From positions 1,550,001 through 1,614,000 of the forward strand of contig NZ_JAMZDZ010000001.1 in the NCBI RefSeq assembly GCF_024172085.1: a stretch of 64,000 nt of DNA, given 5' to 3'. Position numbers and translations under genes: made by a program. Numbering within the stretch: the first letter of the stretch is position 1; every line of letters starts with the position of its first letter. The stretch is from Hamadaea flava. Its GTDB lineage: Bacteria; Actinomycetota; Actinomycetes; Mycobacteriales; Micromonosporaceae. The notes below the pieces were generated by a model that was given only the letters and a program-made list of their open reading frames with translations, had not been told where the DNA came from and made no database searches. Below are positions 39,887 through 47,776 of the stretch, piece after piece.

Positions 39887-41265
39887 CGATCGACCTGCCC
39901 GGCCTGTCCGCCCGGATCGGCGACCTGCTCACCGCGTACGCCATCCCGAGCGCGGCGATCGGCGTACTCCGCGAGGGCGAGCTGACCGAGTTCGCGGTCG
40001 GCGTCAAGAACGTGGTCACGGGGGAGCCCGCGACGGCGGACACCGTCTACCAGTGCGGATCGATGACGAAGACCTGGACCGCGCTGGCCTTCCTGCAACT
40101 CGTCGACGAGGGCGCGGTGGACCTCGACACCCCGGTACGCACCTACCTGCCCGGCTTCGCGGTCGCCGATCCCGAGGTCAGCGCCACGGTGACCCCGCGG
40201 CACCTGCTCCAGCACACCAACGGGATCGAGGAGGCGTACGGCGATCCCGGCGAGGACGACGACGTCTACGAGCGAATGGTCGATGCGATCGCCGATGCGC
40301 CGCAGGTCTTCCCGCTCGGTCACACGCACGGCTACAGCGCTGCCCTGGGGTACGCCGTCCTCGCCCGCATCCTGGAGGTCCACGACGGCAAGCGCTGGGA
40401 TGACGTCATGCGCGACCGGGTCTTCGGTCCGCTGGGGCTGACCGGTACCGGCAGCCGGCGCGAGCAGGTCGACGAGAGCCGGGCGGCGACCGGTCACCTC
40501 ACCGTGTCGTTGACGGAGGACCCGATCGTCACGCCGGTGGACTACCTGCCGCGCGCCTTCGGCCCCGGCGGCAACGTCACCTCGACGGTCCGGGAGGTGC
40601 TCGCGATGGCGCACGTCATCCTCACCGAAGGGTTGGCGCCCACCGGAAAGCGCATCCTCTCGGCGGAGCGCGTCCGGGAGATGAAGGAGTCGCGGGTGCC
40701 CGTGCCCGACCCCTACATGTTCGGACCGGAGTGGGCGCTCGGGCTCATCGTGTGCGACTGGCACGGCCAGACCGTGTACGCCAGCGACGGCAGCACGATC
40801 GGGCAGAACTCCCGGCTGCGCATCCTGCCCGAGGCGGACACGGCCATCGTGCTGCTGACCAACGGCGGACCCCGGGAAAGCTTCTACCGCAAGGCGTTCA
40901 CCGAGATCCTGGCCGACCTCGGCTTGCCAGGCGTCCCGGATCTCCCGGCCCCCGACCCGGCGCTGATCCTCGACCCGACCCGGTACGCCGGGGTCTACGA
41001 GCGCCCCGGCGCGCGGTTCGAGGTGACCGCGGAGGACGGCAGGCTCCACCTGACCCTCGGGATCGATCCGATGCAGGCGGAGTTCCTCGGCAAGCCCGAT
41101 CGGGTCACGTATGAGCTGCTGGCCGTCAGCGAGACGCATTTCCTGATGCCGCCGACCGACGAACTGGAGGACACCCAGACGGTCGCGATCTACGACTTCG
41201 CCAGCGGTACCGGTAGAGCGCAGTACCTGCACACCAACTGCCGGGTGCACCCGCGCGTCGAGTGA
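39883..41265 (+). CDS. Serine hydrolase of the beta-lactamase/class C family
   Basis: A 460-residue penicillin-binding-protein-like hydrolase. The nucleophile is Ser60 in SMTK (SxxK), and a Tyr in HGYSAALGYAVLARILE occupies the YxN-like position. FGPGGNVTSTVREVLAMAHVIL and the C-terminal lipocalin-like beta domain (DPTRYAGVYERPGARFEVTAEDG) follow the family pattern. There is no signal peptide, so it is likely cytoplasmic and an esterase or peptidase rather than a resistance beta-lactamase. It is coupled to the preceding small gene by ATGA. The 3' end abuts the convergent histidine kinase gene. Confidence 0.9.
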   Translation: MTIDLPGLSARIGDLLTAYAIPSAAIGVLREGELTEFAVGVKNVVTGEPATADTVYQCGSMTKTWTALAFLQLVDEGAVDLDTPVRTYLPGFAVADPEVSATVTPRHLLQHTNGIEEAYGDPGEDDDVYERMVDAIADAPQVFPLGHTHGYSAALGYAVLARILEVHDGKRWDDVMRDRVFGPLGLTGTGSRREQVDESRAATGHLTVSLTEDPIVTPVDYLPRAFGPGGNVTSTVREVLAMAHVILTEGLAPTGKRILSAERVREMKESRVPVPDPYMFGPEWALGLIVCDWHGQTVYASDGSTIGQNSRLRILPEADTAIVLLTNGGPRESFYRKAFTEILADLGLPGVPDLPAPDPALILDPTRYAGVYERPGARFEVTAEDGRLHLTLGIDPMQAEFLGKPDRVTYELLAVSETHFLMPPTDELEDTQTVAIYDFASGTGRAQYLHTNCRVHPRVE

Positions 41266-41266
41266 C

Positions 41267-42376
41267 TCAGGCTCCCGAATAGGGCTCAGGCCGCGGGAAG
41301 CCGACTGTGACGGTGAGCCCACCGTCCGCATTGGGGCGAACCTGGAGGTCGGCGCCGTGGCTGCCGGCGATGGCACGGACGATCGCCAGTCCCAGCCCGG
41401 AGTTCGCGGTCTGCGGACGATCGGCCGGCTGCCGATCGGCCTGAAGATGGGGGCTGAGGCGCTGGAACGGCTGCATGATCCGGCCGACCGCGTCGGGCGG
41501 CACGATCGGCCCGGTGTTGGCGACGGTGAGGACCGTACGCCCGGCGGCGAAGCGAGTGGCGAGGTCGATCCGACCACCGGCCACGTTGTAGGTGACGGCG
41601 TTGTCGAGCAGGTTGCCGATCAGGCTGGACAGCTGGGTCGGATCGGCCCGGGACACCAGTGCCGGCTGGATGTCCGTGCGTACGGTGAGGCCCCGGCTCT
41701 CGGCGGCGGAGCGGCGGGCGGCCACCGCGTCGGCGACGAGCCGGGCCAGGTCGACCGGTTCGGCGGCCACCGGGCGCTGCTCTCCCTGCGCCAATGCCAG
41801 CAGGGCCCCGACGAGCCGCTCCTGCTGGTCCCCGAGACGGAGCACCTCCTCGCACACCGCGCGGAGGGACGTCGCGTCCGCTTCGGGGTCGGCGAGCTTG
41901 ACCTGGATCAGGGCACGTTGGACGGTCAACGGCGTACGCAGCTCGTGGGAGGCGTCGGCGACGAACCGCCGCTGGGCGGCGTACGCGCTGTCCAGGCGGG
42001 CGTACAAGCTGGTCAACGTGGCGGACAGGTCGGCGTACTCCTGGTATTTGCCGAGTTCGCCGTGGCCGGGCAGCCGATCCGGGGCCGCGCCCCCGGCGGC
42101 GGTGGTGAGTTCGTGGAGCGGGCGGACCGCGCGGCCCGCGAGCAGCCACCCGATGGGACCGGCGGCGAGGGCGACCACGAGCAGTCCGAGCAGCGCGGCG
42201 AGGAGCACGGCCAGGGTGTTGTCGGGGGGTCCGGGCGGAGCGCCGTATTCCCGCGTGGAGCCGCCGGACCAGGCGCCGAGGCCGGCGACGGCCACCGGTC
42301 CCGCGCCGAGGACGACGGCGGTCAGGGCATAGAGCACTGCGAGCCGCGTACGCAGCCGCGGCCGGTCAGCCTGCAC
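41267..42376 (-). CDS. Sensor histidine kinase
   Basis: A 369-residue membrane kinase with two N-terminal helices (TRLAVLYALTAVVLGAGPVAVAGLG and TLAVLLAALLGLLVVALAAGPIGWLL) enclosing a short extracellular loop of about 30 residues. A HAMP-like region follows, with phospho-acceptor His144 in ADASHELRTPL and ATP-binding boxes (SLIGNLLDNAVTYN, SGLGLAIVRAIAGSHGADL). The short loop suggests intramembrane sensing, as for cell-envelope or antibiotic stress kinases. GTG 42376 overlaps the response regulator by 11 bp. The pair is divergent from an ABC exporter. Confidence 0.93.
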   Translation of the reverse strand: MQADRPRLRTRLAVLYALTAVVLGAGPVAVAGLGAWSGGSTREYGAPPGPPDNTLAVLLAALLGLLVVALAAGPIGWLLAGRAVRPLHELTTAAGGAAPDRLPGHGELGKYQEYADLSATLTSLYARLDSAYAAQRRFVADASHELRTPLTVQRALIQVKLADPEADATSLRAVCEEVLRLGDQQERLVGALLALAQGEQRPVAAEPVDLARLVADAVAARRSAAESRGLTVRTDIQPALVSRADPTQLSSLIGNLLDNAVTYNVAGGRIDLATRFAAGRTVLTVANTGPIVPPDAVGRIMQPFQRLSPHLQADRQPADRPQTANSGLGLAIVRAIAGSHGADLQVRPNADGGLTVTVGFPRPEPYSGA

Positions 42377-43022
42377 GGTAGCCGCCTTCCCGGATCGTGG
42401 TGATGATCGGCGGCGGGCCGAGTTTGGCCCGCAGCCGGCCGAGCGTGGTCTTCACCGTGGTGGTGAACGGGTTGGCCGCCTCGTCCCACACGTGGTCGAG
42501 CAGTTCCTCCGTGGACACCACCCGGCCGGGCCGGGCCATCAGGTACGCCAGCAGCGTGAACTCCTTGGCGGTGAGCGGCACCGGTCGCCCGGACCGGGTG
42601 ATCGTCCGGCGGGCCGGATCGAGTTCGACGTCGCCGATCCGCAACACCGGCGGCACCGGCGCGACGGAGCGCCGGCCGAGCGCGCGGACCCGGGCGACCA
42701 GTTCCGGGAAGTCGAACGGCTTGGTCAGGTAGTCGTCGGCGCCGAGGTCGAGCCCGGCGACGCGGTCGGTGAGCGTGCCCGCCGCAGTGAGCATCAGGAC
42801 GCGGGCGGGCAGCCCGCGCGCGCCGACCTGGCGGCAGACGTCGTCGCCGGAGACGACCGGCAGCCCACGGTCGAGCACCAGCACGTCGTACGCCGTGGCG
42901 GCCAGCCGGTGCAGCGCTTCGCCGCCGTCGGTCACCACGTCGACCGCCATGCCCTCGCGGCGCAGCCCGGTCCCGATCGTCTCGGCGAGCAGCCGGTGGT
43001 CCTCCGCGACCAGTACGCGCAT
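42366..43022 (-). CDS. OmpR-family response regulator
   Basis: A 218-residue regulator. The receiver starts MRVLVAEDHR with phospho-acceptor Asp51 (VLDRGLP) and Lys in LTKPFDFPEL, followed by a winged helix (RPVPLTAKEFTLLAYLMARPGRVVSTEELLDHVWD, TTVKTTLGRLRAKLG). The start at ATG 43022 gives the standard receiver N-terminus. It is the first gene of the kinase operon. Tandem GGTGACA boxes 11 bp apart lie in the gap to the divergent ABC operon and fit OmpR-type binding, so it probably controls itself and the exporter. Confidence 0.93.
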   Translation of the reverse strand: MRVLVAEDHRLLAETIGTGLRREGMAVDVVTDGGEALHRLAATAYDVLVLDRGLPVVSGDDVCRQVGARGLPARVLMLTAAGTLTDRVAGLDLGADDYLTKPFDFPELVARVRALGRRSVAPVPPVLRIGDVELDPARRTITRSGRPVPLTAKEFTLLAYLMARPGRVVSTEELLDHVWDEAANPFTTTVKTTLGRLRAKLGPPPIITTIREGGYRAG

Positions 43023-43044
43023 CGGCCCAGCATGCCAGCCCGCA

Positions 43045-43062
43045 GGTGACACCGAGGTGACA
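43045..43062 (+). promoter_or_regulatory. Candidate response-regulator box (direct repeats, 11-bp spacing)
   Basis: GGTGACA occurs at 43045-43051 and 43056-43062, exactly 11 bp apart, and once inverted at 43081-43087. Direct half-sites one helical turn apart are the usual OmpR-family pattern. The region separates the regulator operon from the exporter operon. Confidence 0.55.
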
Positions 43063-43111
43063 GCGGCCGTGTGACCGGGCTGTCACCCGGCTCCGCGTAG
43101 AACTCGACGGC

Positions 43112-43837
43112 ATGATCCTGGAAACCGAGGCCCTCGCCAAGCGTTACCGGCGGCGATGGGCGTTGCACGACTGCACGCTGGCCGTGCCCGAGGGTGCGAT
43201 CGTCGGTCTGGTCGGGCCGAACGGCGCGGGCAAGTCCACCTTGTTGCAGCTGATCGTCGGCCTGCTGCCGCCGACGTCAGGCGCGGTCCGGGTGTTGGGC
43301 GGCCCGCCCGCCACGGTGATGCGCTCCGGCCGGGTCGGGTTCGTCGCGCAGGACGCGCCGACCTACGCCGGCCTCACCGTCGCCGACCACCTGAACCTGG
43401 GCGCCGGGCTGAATCCGCACCGCTGGGACGCCGTCGCCGCGGCGAGCCGGATCGACCGGCTGGGTCTGCCGCTGCGGCAGCGGGCCGGCGGGCTCTCCGG
43501 AGGTCAGCGGGCTCAACTGGCCCTCACCATCGCCCTGTCGAAACGGCCCGACCTGCTGATCCTCGACGAGCCGGTGGCCGCCCTCGACCCGCTCGCGCGA
43601 CGGGCGTTCCTGGACGAGACCGCGGCCGCCGCCACGGCCGCGGGCACCGCCGTCGTGCTCTCCACGCACCTGGTCGCCGATCTGGCCCACGTCTGTACGC
43701 AGGTCGTGGTGCTCGCGGGCGGCCGGGTTCGGCTTGCCTCCGCCATCGCCGAGCTGTGCGGATCGCCGGCCGAATTGGAGCGCATCGTGCTCGACCAGCT
43801 CACCCAGGCCGCCGCGGAAAGGACGCCGAACTCATGA
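43112..43837 (+). CDS. ABC transporter ATP-binding protein
   Basis: A 241-residue ATPase with Walker A GPNGAGKST, Q-loop in GFVAQDAPTYAG, signature LSGGQRAQLALTIALS, Walker B LLILDEPVAALD and switch His in STHLVADL. It energises the membrane partner encoded immediately downstream (ATGA overlap). The architecture, with only one membrane gene, is typical of drug or peptide exporters. Control by the divergent two-component system is likely. Confidence 0.95.
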   Translation: MILETEALAKRYRRRWALHDCTLAVPEGAIVGLVGPNGAGKSTLLQLIVGLLPPTSGAVRVLGGPPATVMRSGRVGFVAQDAPTYAGLTVADHLNLGAGLNPHRWDAVAAASRIDRLGLPLRQRAGGLSGGQRAQLALTIALSKRPDLLILDEPVAALDPLARRAFLDETAAAATAAGTAVVLSTHLVADLAHVCTQVVVLAGGRVRLASAIAELCGSPAELERIVLDQLTQAAAERTPNS

Positions 43838-44880
43838 TCAGGCTCGCCCTCCGACAGTTCCGCGCGTCGGCGTGGACCGCCGCGATCGGGCTCCTCGCCG
43901 TCGCCGCCCTGGTCCTCGCAACGCGGTCGCACCTGGTCGCCGCGGCCGCCGCCGCCCAACGGGCCTGCGGAGACGACCCCGACTGCCCGGCGCTGCTCAC
44001 CTTCGTGCACGGCAACGCACCGTTGAGCACGGCGGTCGGGCTCATCGTCCTCGTGACGCCCGCTCTGATCGGCGCGTTCTGGGGCGCGCCGATGGTGGCC
44101 CGCGAGGTCGAGACCGGTACGCACCGGCTGGTCTGGACGCAGAGCATCAGCCGGACGCGGTGGCTCACGGTGAAGCTGGGCGTCGTCGGGGCCGCGACCG
44201 TCGTGCTCACTGGACTGCTGAGCCTGCTCGTCACATGGTGGGCGGAGCCGCTGGACAAGGCGGCAGCCGCCGTCTACGGAACCTTCGACCAGCGCGACCT
44301 CGTGCCCGTCGGGTACGCGATGTTCGCCCTCGCCATCGGCCTGACGCTGGGACTGGCGACGCGCCGGACGCTGCCGGCCATGGCCCTGACGTTCGGCGGC
44401 GTACTGGCCGTGCGGATCGCGGTGACCAGCCGGATCCGGCCGCTGGCCGCCACGCCGGAGAAGACGGCGTTCGCCCTCGACCCGGATCGCACCGGCTACG
44501 GCTCCGGCGGCAACATCCTCCTCGGCATCCCGAAGGCGAGTCTGCAACCGCCGCCACCGGACCTGCCGAACGCGTGGGTCCGGTCGGCCGACGTGGTCGA
44601 CGGGGCCGGCAAGCCGCTCACCGACGCAGTGTTCCGCTCGACCTGCCCGACCGTTGGACAAGGCGGCGGCGGCAAAGCAGCGGGACCGGTCCCGGCCGAG
44701 GCGGCCCAGCAGATGCACGACTGCGTCGTCCGGCTCGGCCAGACCTACCACCAGGCCGTCGCGTACCAGCCGGGCGATCGCTATTGGACGTTCCAGTGGT
44801 GGGAGTTCGGCGTGTACGCCGGCATCACGGCCGTGCTGTGCGCGTACGCGTTCCATCGGCTGCGCCGCCACGGCGGCTGA
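43834..44880 (+). CDS. ABC transporter membrane subunit
   Basis: A 348-residue membrane protein with six probable helices. One lies near the N-terminus (WTAAIGLLAVAALVLATRS) and four in the first 200 residues, including the ABC-2-type loop PMVAREVETGTHRLVWTQSISRTRWLTVKLGVVG. A large extracytoplasmic region of about 120 residues with two Cys comes before the last helix. The ABC-2 loop before the third helix is diagnostic. It pairs with the upstream ATPase. A hairpin terminator follows 10 bp after the stop. The substrate is unknown. Confidence 0.9.
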   Translation: MIRLALRQFRASAWTAAIGLLAVAALVLATRSHLVAAAAAAQRACGDDPDCPALLTFVHGNAPLSTAVGLIVLVTPALIGAFWGAPMVAREVETGTHRLVWTQSISRTRWLTVKLGVVGAATVVLTGLLSLLVTWWAEPLDKAAAAVYGTFDQRDLVPVGYAMFALAIGLTLGLATRRTLPAMALTFGGVLAVRIAVTSRIRPLAATPEKTAFALDPDRTGYGSGGNILLGIPKASLQPPPPDLPNAWVRSADVVDGAGKPLTDAVFRSTCPTVGQGGGGKAAGPVPAEAAQQMHDCVVRLGQTYHQAVAYQPGDRYWTFQWWEFGVYAGITAVLCAYAFHRLRRHGG

Positions 44881-44890
44881 CGGTTCTTCT

Positions 44891-44920
44891 CGCCGGGTCG
44901 GACGCTGACCCGACCCGGCG
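44891..44920 (+). terminator. Rho-independent-like hairpin after ABC exporter operon
   Basis: CGCCGGGTCGG (44891-44901) pairs perfectly with CCGACCCGGCG (44910-44920) around an 8-nt loop, starting 10 bp after the stop codon. No T-tract follows. Confidence 0.7.
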
Positions 44921-44957
44921 GGCTCAGCCACTCTGGCGCGGCCATCCATTGATCCAC

Positions 44958-44963
44958 TACAGT
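44958..44963 (+). promoter_or_regulatory. -10 element for the secreted-protein gene
   Basis: TACAGT ends 6 nt before ATG 44970, with no ribosome site, consistent with a leaderless transcript. Confidence 0.45.
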
Positions 44964-44969
44964 GCTTCA

Positions 44970-46160
44970 ATGTTGATCTCCCGCCGATCTGTCCTCAACG
45001 GACTGATGGCCGCCCCGATCGCCGCCGCCGCCGGAGCCCTGATCGTGCCCGGCTCGGCCGCCGCCGCCCCCGCCTCCATCGACCGGACCGCTTTCAAGCT
45101 GCGCCGCCGCGCCGGTGCGTACGCCACCGCCATCGCCGGACTGGACGCCGCCCTGCCGAACGTCACCGTCCAGCACGTCCTCGACGACGCCAACCGCACC
45201 GCCACCCGGATCACCGCGAGCGAGGGCGCCGGGCTGGTCACCAACTTCGCCGCGGGATTCCACTTCGACAGCGGCGACGACGGCACCGCCGAGTGGACCC
45301 CGCAAGGGATCACGACCAGCTCCGACGCGTACGCCGACGGGCTCTACGAGGACCGCAAGGCGGTGCTCGTCAGCTGGTACTCCACCGGCGTGGACGGGGA
45401 GAAGGGCGTACGGGTCAGCTTCGTCGACCGCACCGACCCGCTGACCCCGAAGTATCGCCACGTGCTGCTCGTCGAGCCCTACACCTCGGGCGGCGTGCAC
45501 TCCTTCCGCGCGATCAACGTGCACGCGGGCGGCATCTTCTGGTACGGCCACCACCTCTACATCGCCGACACCACGAAGGGGCTGCGGGTCTTCGACCTGA
45601 ACCACCTCTGGCAGACCTCGACGTCCAGCTCCACCGCGTGCGGACGCCAGTCCGACGGCAGCTACCAGGCCTACGGGTACAAGTACGTCCTGCCGCAGGC
45701 GCTGGCGTACGACCAGGTCGGGTCGGCCTCGCTGACGTTCTCGTTCGTCTCGCTGGACCGCACCACCGCGCCGGACAGCATCCTGGTCGGCGAGTACGCG
45801 TACCCCGGCGCCGGAACCCGGCTGGTGCGGTGGAACATCGACTACACCGATCGCGAACTCGCCTACGACAGCGGTTCCACCACCGACGCGACGGCGAGCT
45901 GGGCGTACCGGGTGGACGTCACCTCGATGCAGGGCGCGCTCAGCCTCAACGGCAAGTACTTCCTGTCCACAAGCGACGGCGACGCCAACGAGGGCGACCT
46001 GGCGACCTGGAAGCCGGGCGGATCGGTGGCGATGAACTACGACTCGCTGCCGATCGGCAACGAGGATCTGACCTACCGCAGCAGCACCGACGAGCTGTGG
46101 ACGGTCACCGAGTACGCCGGCAACCGGATGGCGATCTCAGTCACCGCCGGAGCCTTCTGA
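44970..46160 (+). CDS. Secreted (Tat-type signal) beta-propeller-like protein of unknown function
   Basis: A 396-residue exported protein. The signal SRRSVLNGLMAAPIAAAAGALIVPGSAAA has a twin-arginine motif, so it is probably folded before export. The body is beta-rich with aromatic repeats (AINVHAGGIFWYGHHLYIADTTKGLRVFDL, SILVGEYAYPGAGTRLVRWNID, SLNGKYFLSTSDGD) spaced like blades of a propeller. I see no catalytic signature and no wall anchor. It has its own apparent promoter and lies after the terminator of the ABC operon. Its end overlaps the convergent esterase gene by 24 bp. Confidence 0.75.
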   Translation: MLISRRSVLNGLMAAPIAAAAGALIVPGSAAAAPASIDRTAFKLRRRAGAYATAIAGLDAALPNVTVQHVLDDANRTATRITASEGAGLVTNFAAGFHFDSGDDGTAEWTPQGITTSSDAYADGLYEDRKAVLVSWYSTGVDGEKGVRVSFVDRTDPLTPKYRHVLLVEPYTSGGVHSFRAINVHAGGIFWYGHHLYIADTTKGLRVFDLNHLWQTSTSSSTACGRQSDGSYQAYGYKYVLPQALAYDQVGSASLTFSFVSLDRTTAPDSILVGEYAYPGAGTRLVRWNIDYTDRELAYDSGSTTDATASWAYRVDVTSMQGALSLNGKYFLSTSDGDANEGDLATWKPGGSVAMNYDSLPIGNEDLTYRSSTDELWTVTEYAGNRMAISVTAGAF

Positions 46161-47045
46161 CAGGGTGGTGAGGTCGGTGAAGAGGCGGCGGGCGGCGGCT
46201 GCGCACGCGGGCGAGACGAGGTCCATCGTGAGGAACCCGTGGACCAGCCCGGCCTCACACCGGTGCAGGGTCGGCACCCCGGCGCGCTGGAGGCGGTCGG
46301 CGTACTCGTCGCCCTCGTCGCGCAGCGGATCGTGTTCGGCCGTGACCACGATCGCGCGCGGCAGCCCGTGCAGATCCGCGTACAGCGGGCTCACCCGCGG
46401 GTCGGCCCGCCGCGCGGGGTCGGGGACCCACAGCTCCGCGCCCCACGCCACGTCGTCGGTGGCCAAGGCCCAGCCAGCTGCTTTGGTACGCGTACTGGGC
46501 CGGCTGAGCGTGAGATCCGTGTTCGGGTAGGCCAGGATCTGGGCGTCCGGCAACGCGGCGCCCTCGTCCCGCAGCCGCAGGCAGGCCAGCGTGGCGAGGG
46601 TGCCGCCCGCACTGTCGCCCATGACGAACACGGGTCCGCCCGCCTCGATCGCCTGACGCAGGACGGTCACGACGTCGTCCACCGCCGCCGGCCAAGGATG
46701 CTCTGGTGCGCGGCGGTAGTCGACGGCGATCACCGTCGCGCTCGTGGCCTCGGCGAGCAGCCGGCACGCCCGGTCGTGCGATTCCAGGTCGCCGATCACC
46801 CACATGCCGCCGTGCGCGTACACGATGGTGGCCCGGGACTCGGCCGGCCGGTAGACGCGGACGGCGACCTCGTCGATGTTCCGGTCGGAGACCTCGGCCA
46901 GGTCCGGGCCGGCCGGCCGGGCGGCGGCCCGCTGCCGTTGCCCGCTGCGGATCGCCGCCGCCCCGGCCGTCCGCGCGGGCGACCCCGGATTCTCCCGGAA
47001 GGCCGCCAGCCAGGCGGCGAGTTCGGCGTCGGCGAGCTGATCCAT
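46137..47045 (-). CDS. Alpha/beta hydrolase (HSL-family esterase/lipase)
   Basis: A 302-residue esterase with the oxyanion motif HGGMW, the nucleophile elbow GDSAGG, the catalytic acid region EHDPLRDEG and His in GLVHGF, as in the hormone-sensitive-lipase group. The characteristic VIAVDYRRAPEHPWPAAVDDV is present. There is no signal peptide, so it acts in the cytoplasm on short acyl esters. Starts at 47045 (MDQLADAEL) or 47054 are both possible. It runs on the same strand as kdpE, 50 bp downstream of it, but is functionally unrelated. Confidence 0.9.
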   Translation of the reverse strand: MDQLADAELAAWLAAFRENPGSPARTAGAAAIRSGQRQRAAARPAGPDLAEVSDRNIDEVAVRVYRPAESRATIVYAHGGMWVIGDLESHDRACRLLAEATSATVIAVDYRRAPEHPWPAAVDDVVTVLRQAIEAGGPVFVMGDSAGGTLATLACLRLRDEGAALPDAQILAYPNTDLTLSRPSTRTKAAGWALATDDVAWGAELWVPDPARRADPRVSPLYADLHGLPRAIVVTAEHDPLRDEGDEYADRLQRAGVPTLHRCEAGLVHGFLTMDLVSPACAAAARRLFTDLTTLSEGSGGD

Positions 47046-47095
47046 TCGGCCCATCCTGCCACCCGGATCTGCCGCCTTGATCCGTACCACCTGGA

Positions 47096-47776
47096 TCACG
47101 GCGTGAAGCGGTACCCCATGCCGGGCTCGGTGAGCAGATGGCGCGGTCGCGACGGATCCGGTTCGAGCTTGCGGCGCAGCTGCGCCAGGTATTGCCGCAG
47201 ATACTGGGTCTCCGTCGCGTACGTCGGGCCCCACACCTGCTGGAGCAGCTGACGCTGGGTGATCAGCATCCCGGGATTGCGGACCAGGGCCTCCAGCAGC
47301 AGCCACTCGGTCCGGGTGAGGTGCACCGTGTCGCCGGTGGCCGCGTCCGTCACGGTGTGGGCGGTCAGATCCACCTCGTACGCACCGATGCGCGCGGTCG
47401 CCGGAGCCTCCGTGCCGCCGAGCCGCCGGGTGACGGCGCGAAGGCGGGCAAGCAGCTCATCCATGTTGAACGGCTTGGTGACGTAGTCGTCGGCCCCGGC
47501 GTCGAGGGCGTCGACCTTGTCCGCGCTGCCCGCCCGGCCGGACACCACGATGATCGGCACCGGCGACCACGTACGCAGCTTACGGATCACCTCGACGCCG
47601 TCGACGTCGGGCAGGCCGAGGTCGAGCACGATGAGATCGGGGTGTTCGTTGGCCGCCGCGTGCAACGCCTGGGTGCCGTCGGCCGCCACCACGACCTCGT
47701 ACTGCCGGGCGGTCAGGTTGATCCGCAACGCCCGCAGGATCTGCGGCTCGTCGTCGACGATGAGGACCCGGGTCAC
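47096..47776 (-). CDS. kdpE: KdpE potassium response regulator
   Basis: A 226-residue OmpR-family regulator. The receiver has Asp52 (VLDLGLPDVDG) and Lys in VTKPFNMDEL; the winged helix contains LTRTEWLLLEALVRNPGMLITQRQLLQQVWGP and TQYLRQYLAQLRRKLE, which match KdpE. ATG 47776 overlaps the KdpD stop (ATGA). Phosphorylated by KdpD under potassium limitation or ionic stress, it should activate the kdp operon; the TTGACG half-sites upstream of kdpF are candidate targets. Confidence 0.93.
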   Translation of the reverse strand: MTRVLIVDDEPQILRALRINLTARQYEVVVAADGTQALHAAANEHPDLIVLDLGLPDVDGVEVIRKLRTWSPVPIIVVSGRAGSADKVDALDAGADDYVTKPFNMDELLARLRAVTRRLGGTEAPATARIGAYEVDLTAHTVTDAATGDTVHLTRTEWLLLEALVRNPGMLITQRQLLQQVWGPTYATETQYLRQYLAQLRRKLEPDPSRPRHLLTEPGMGYRFTP

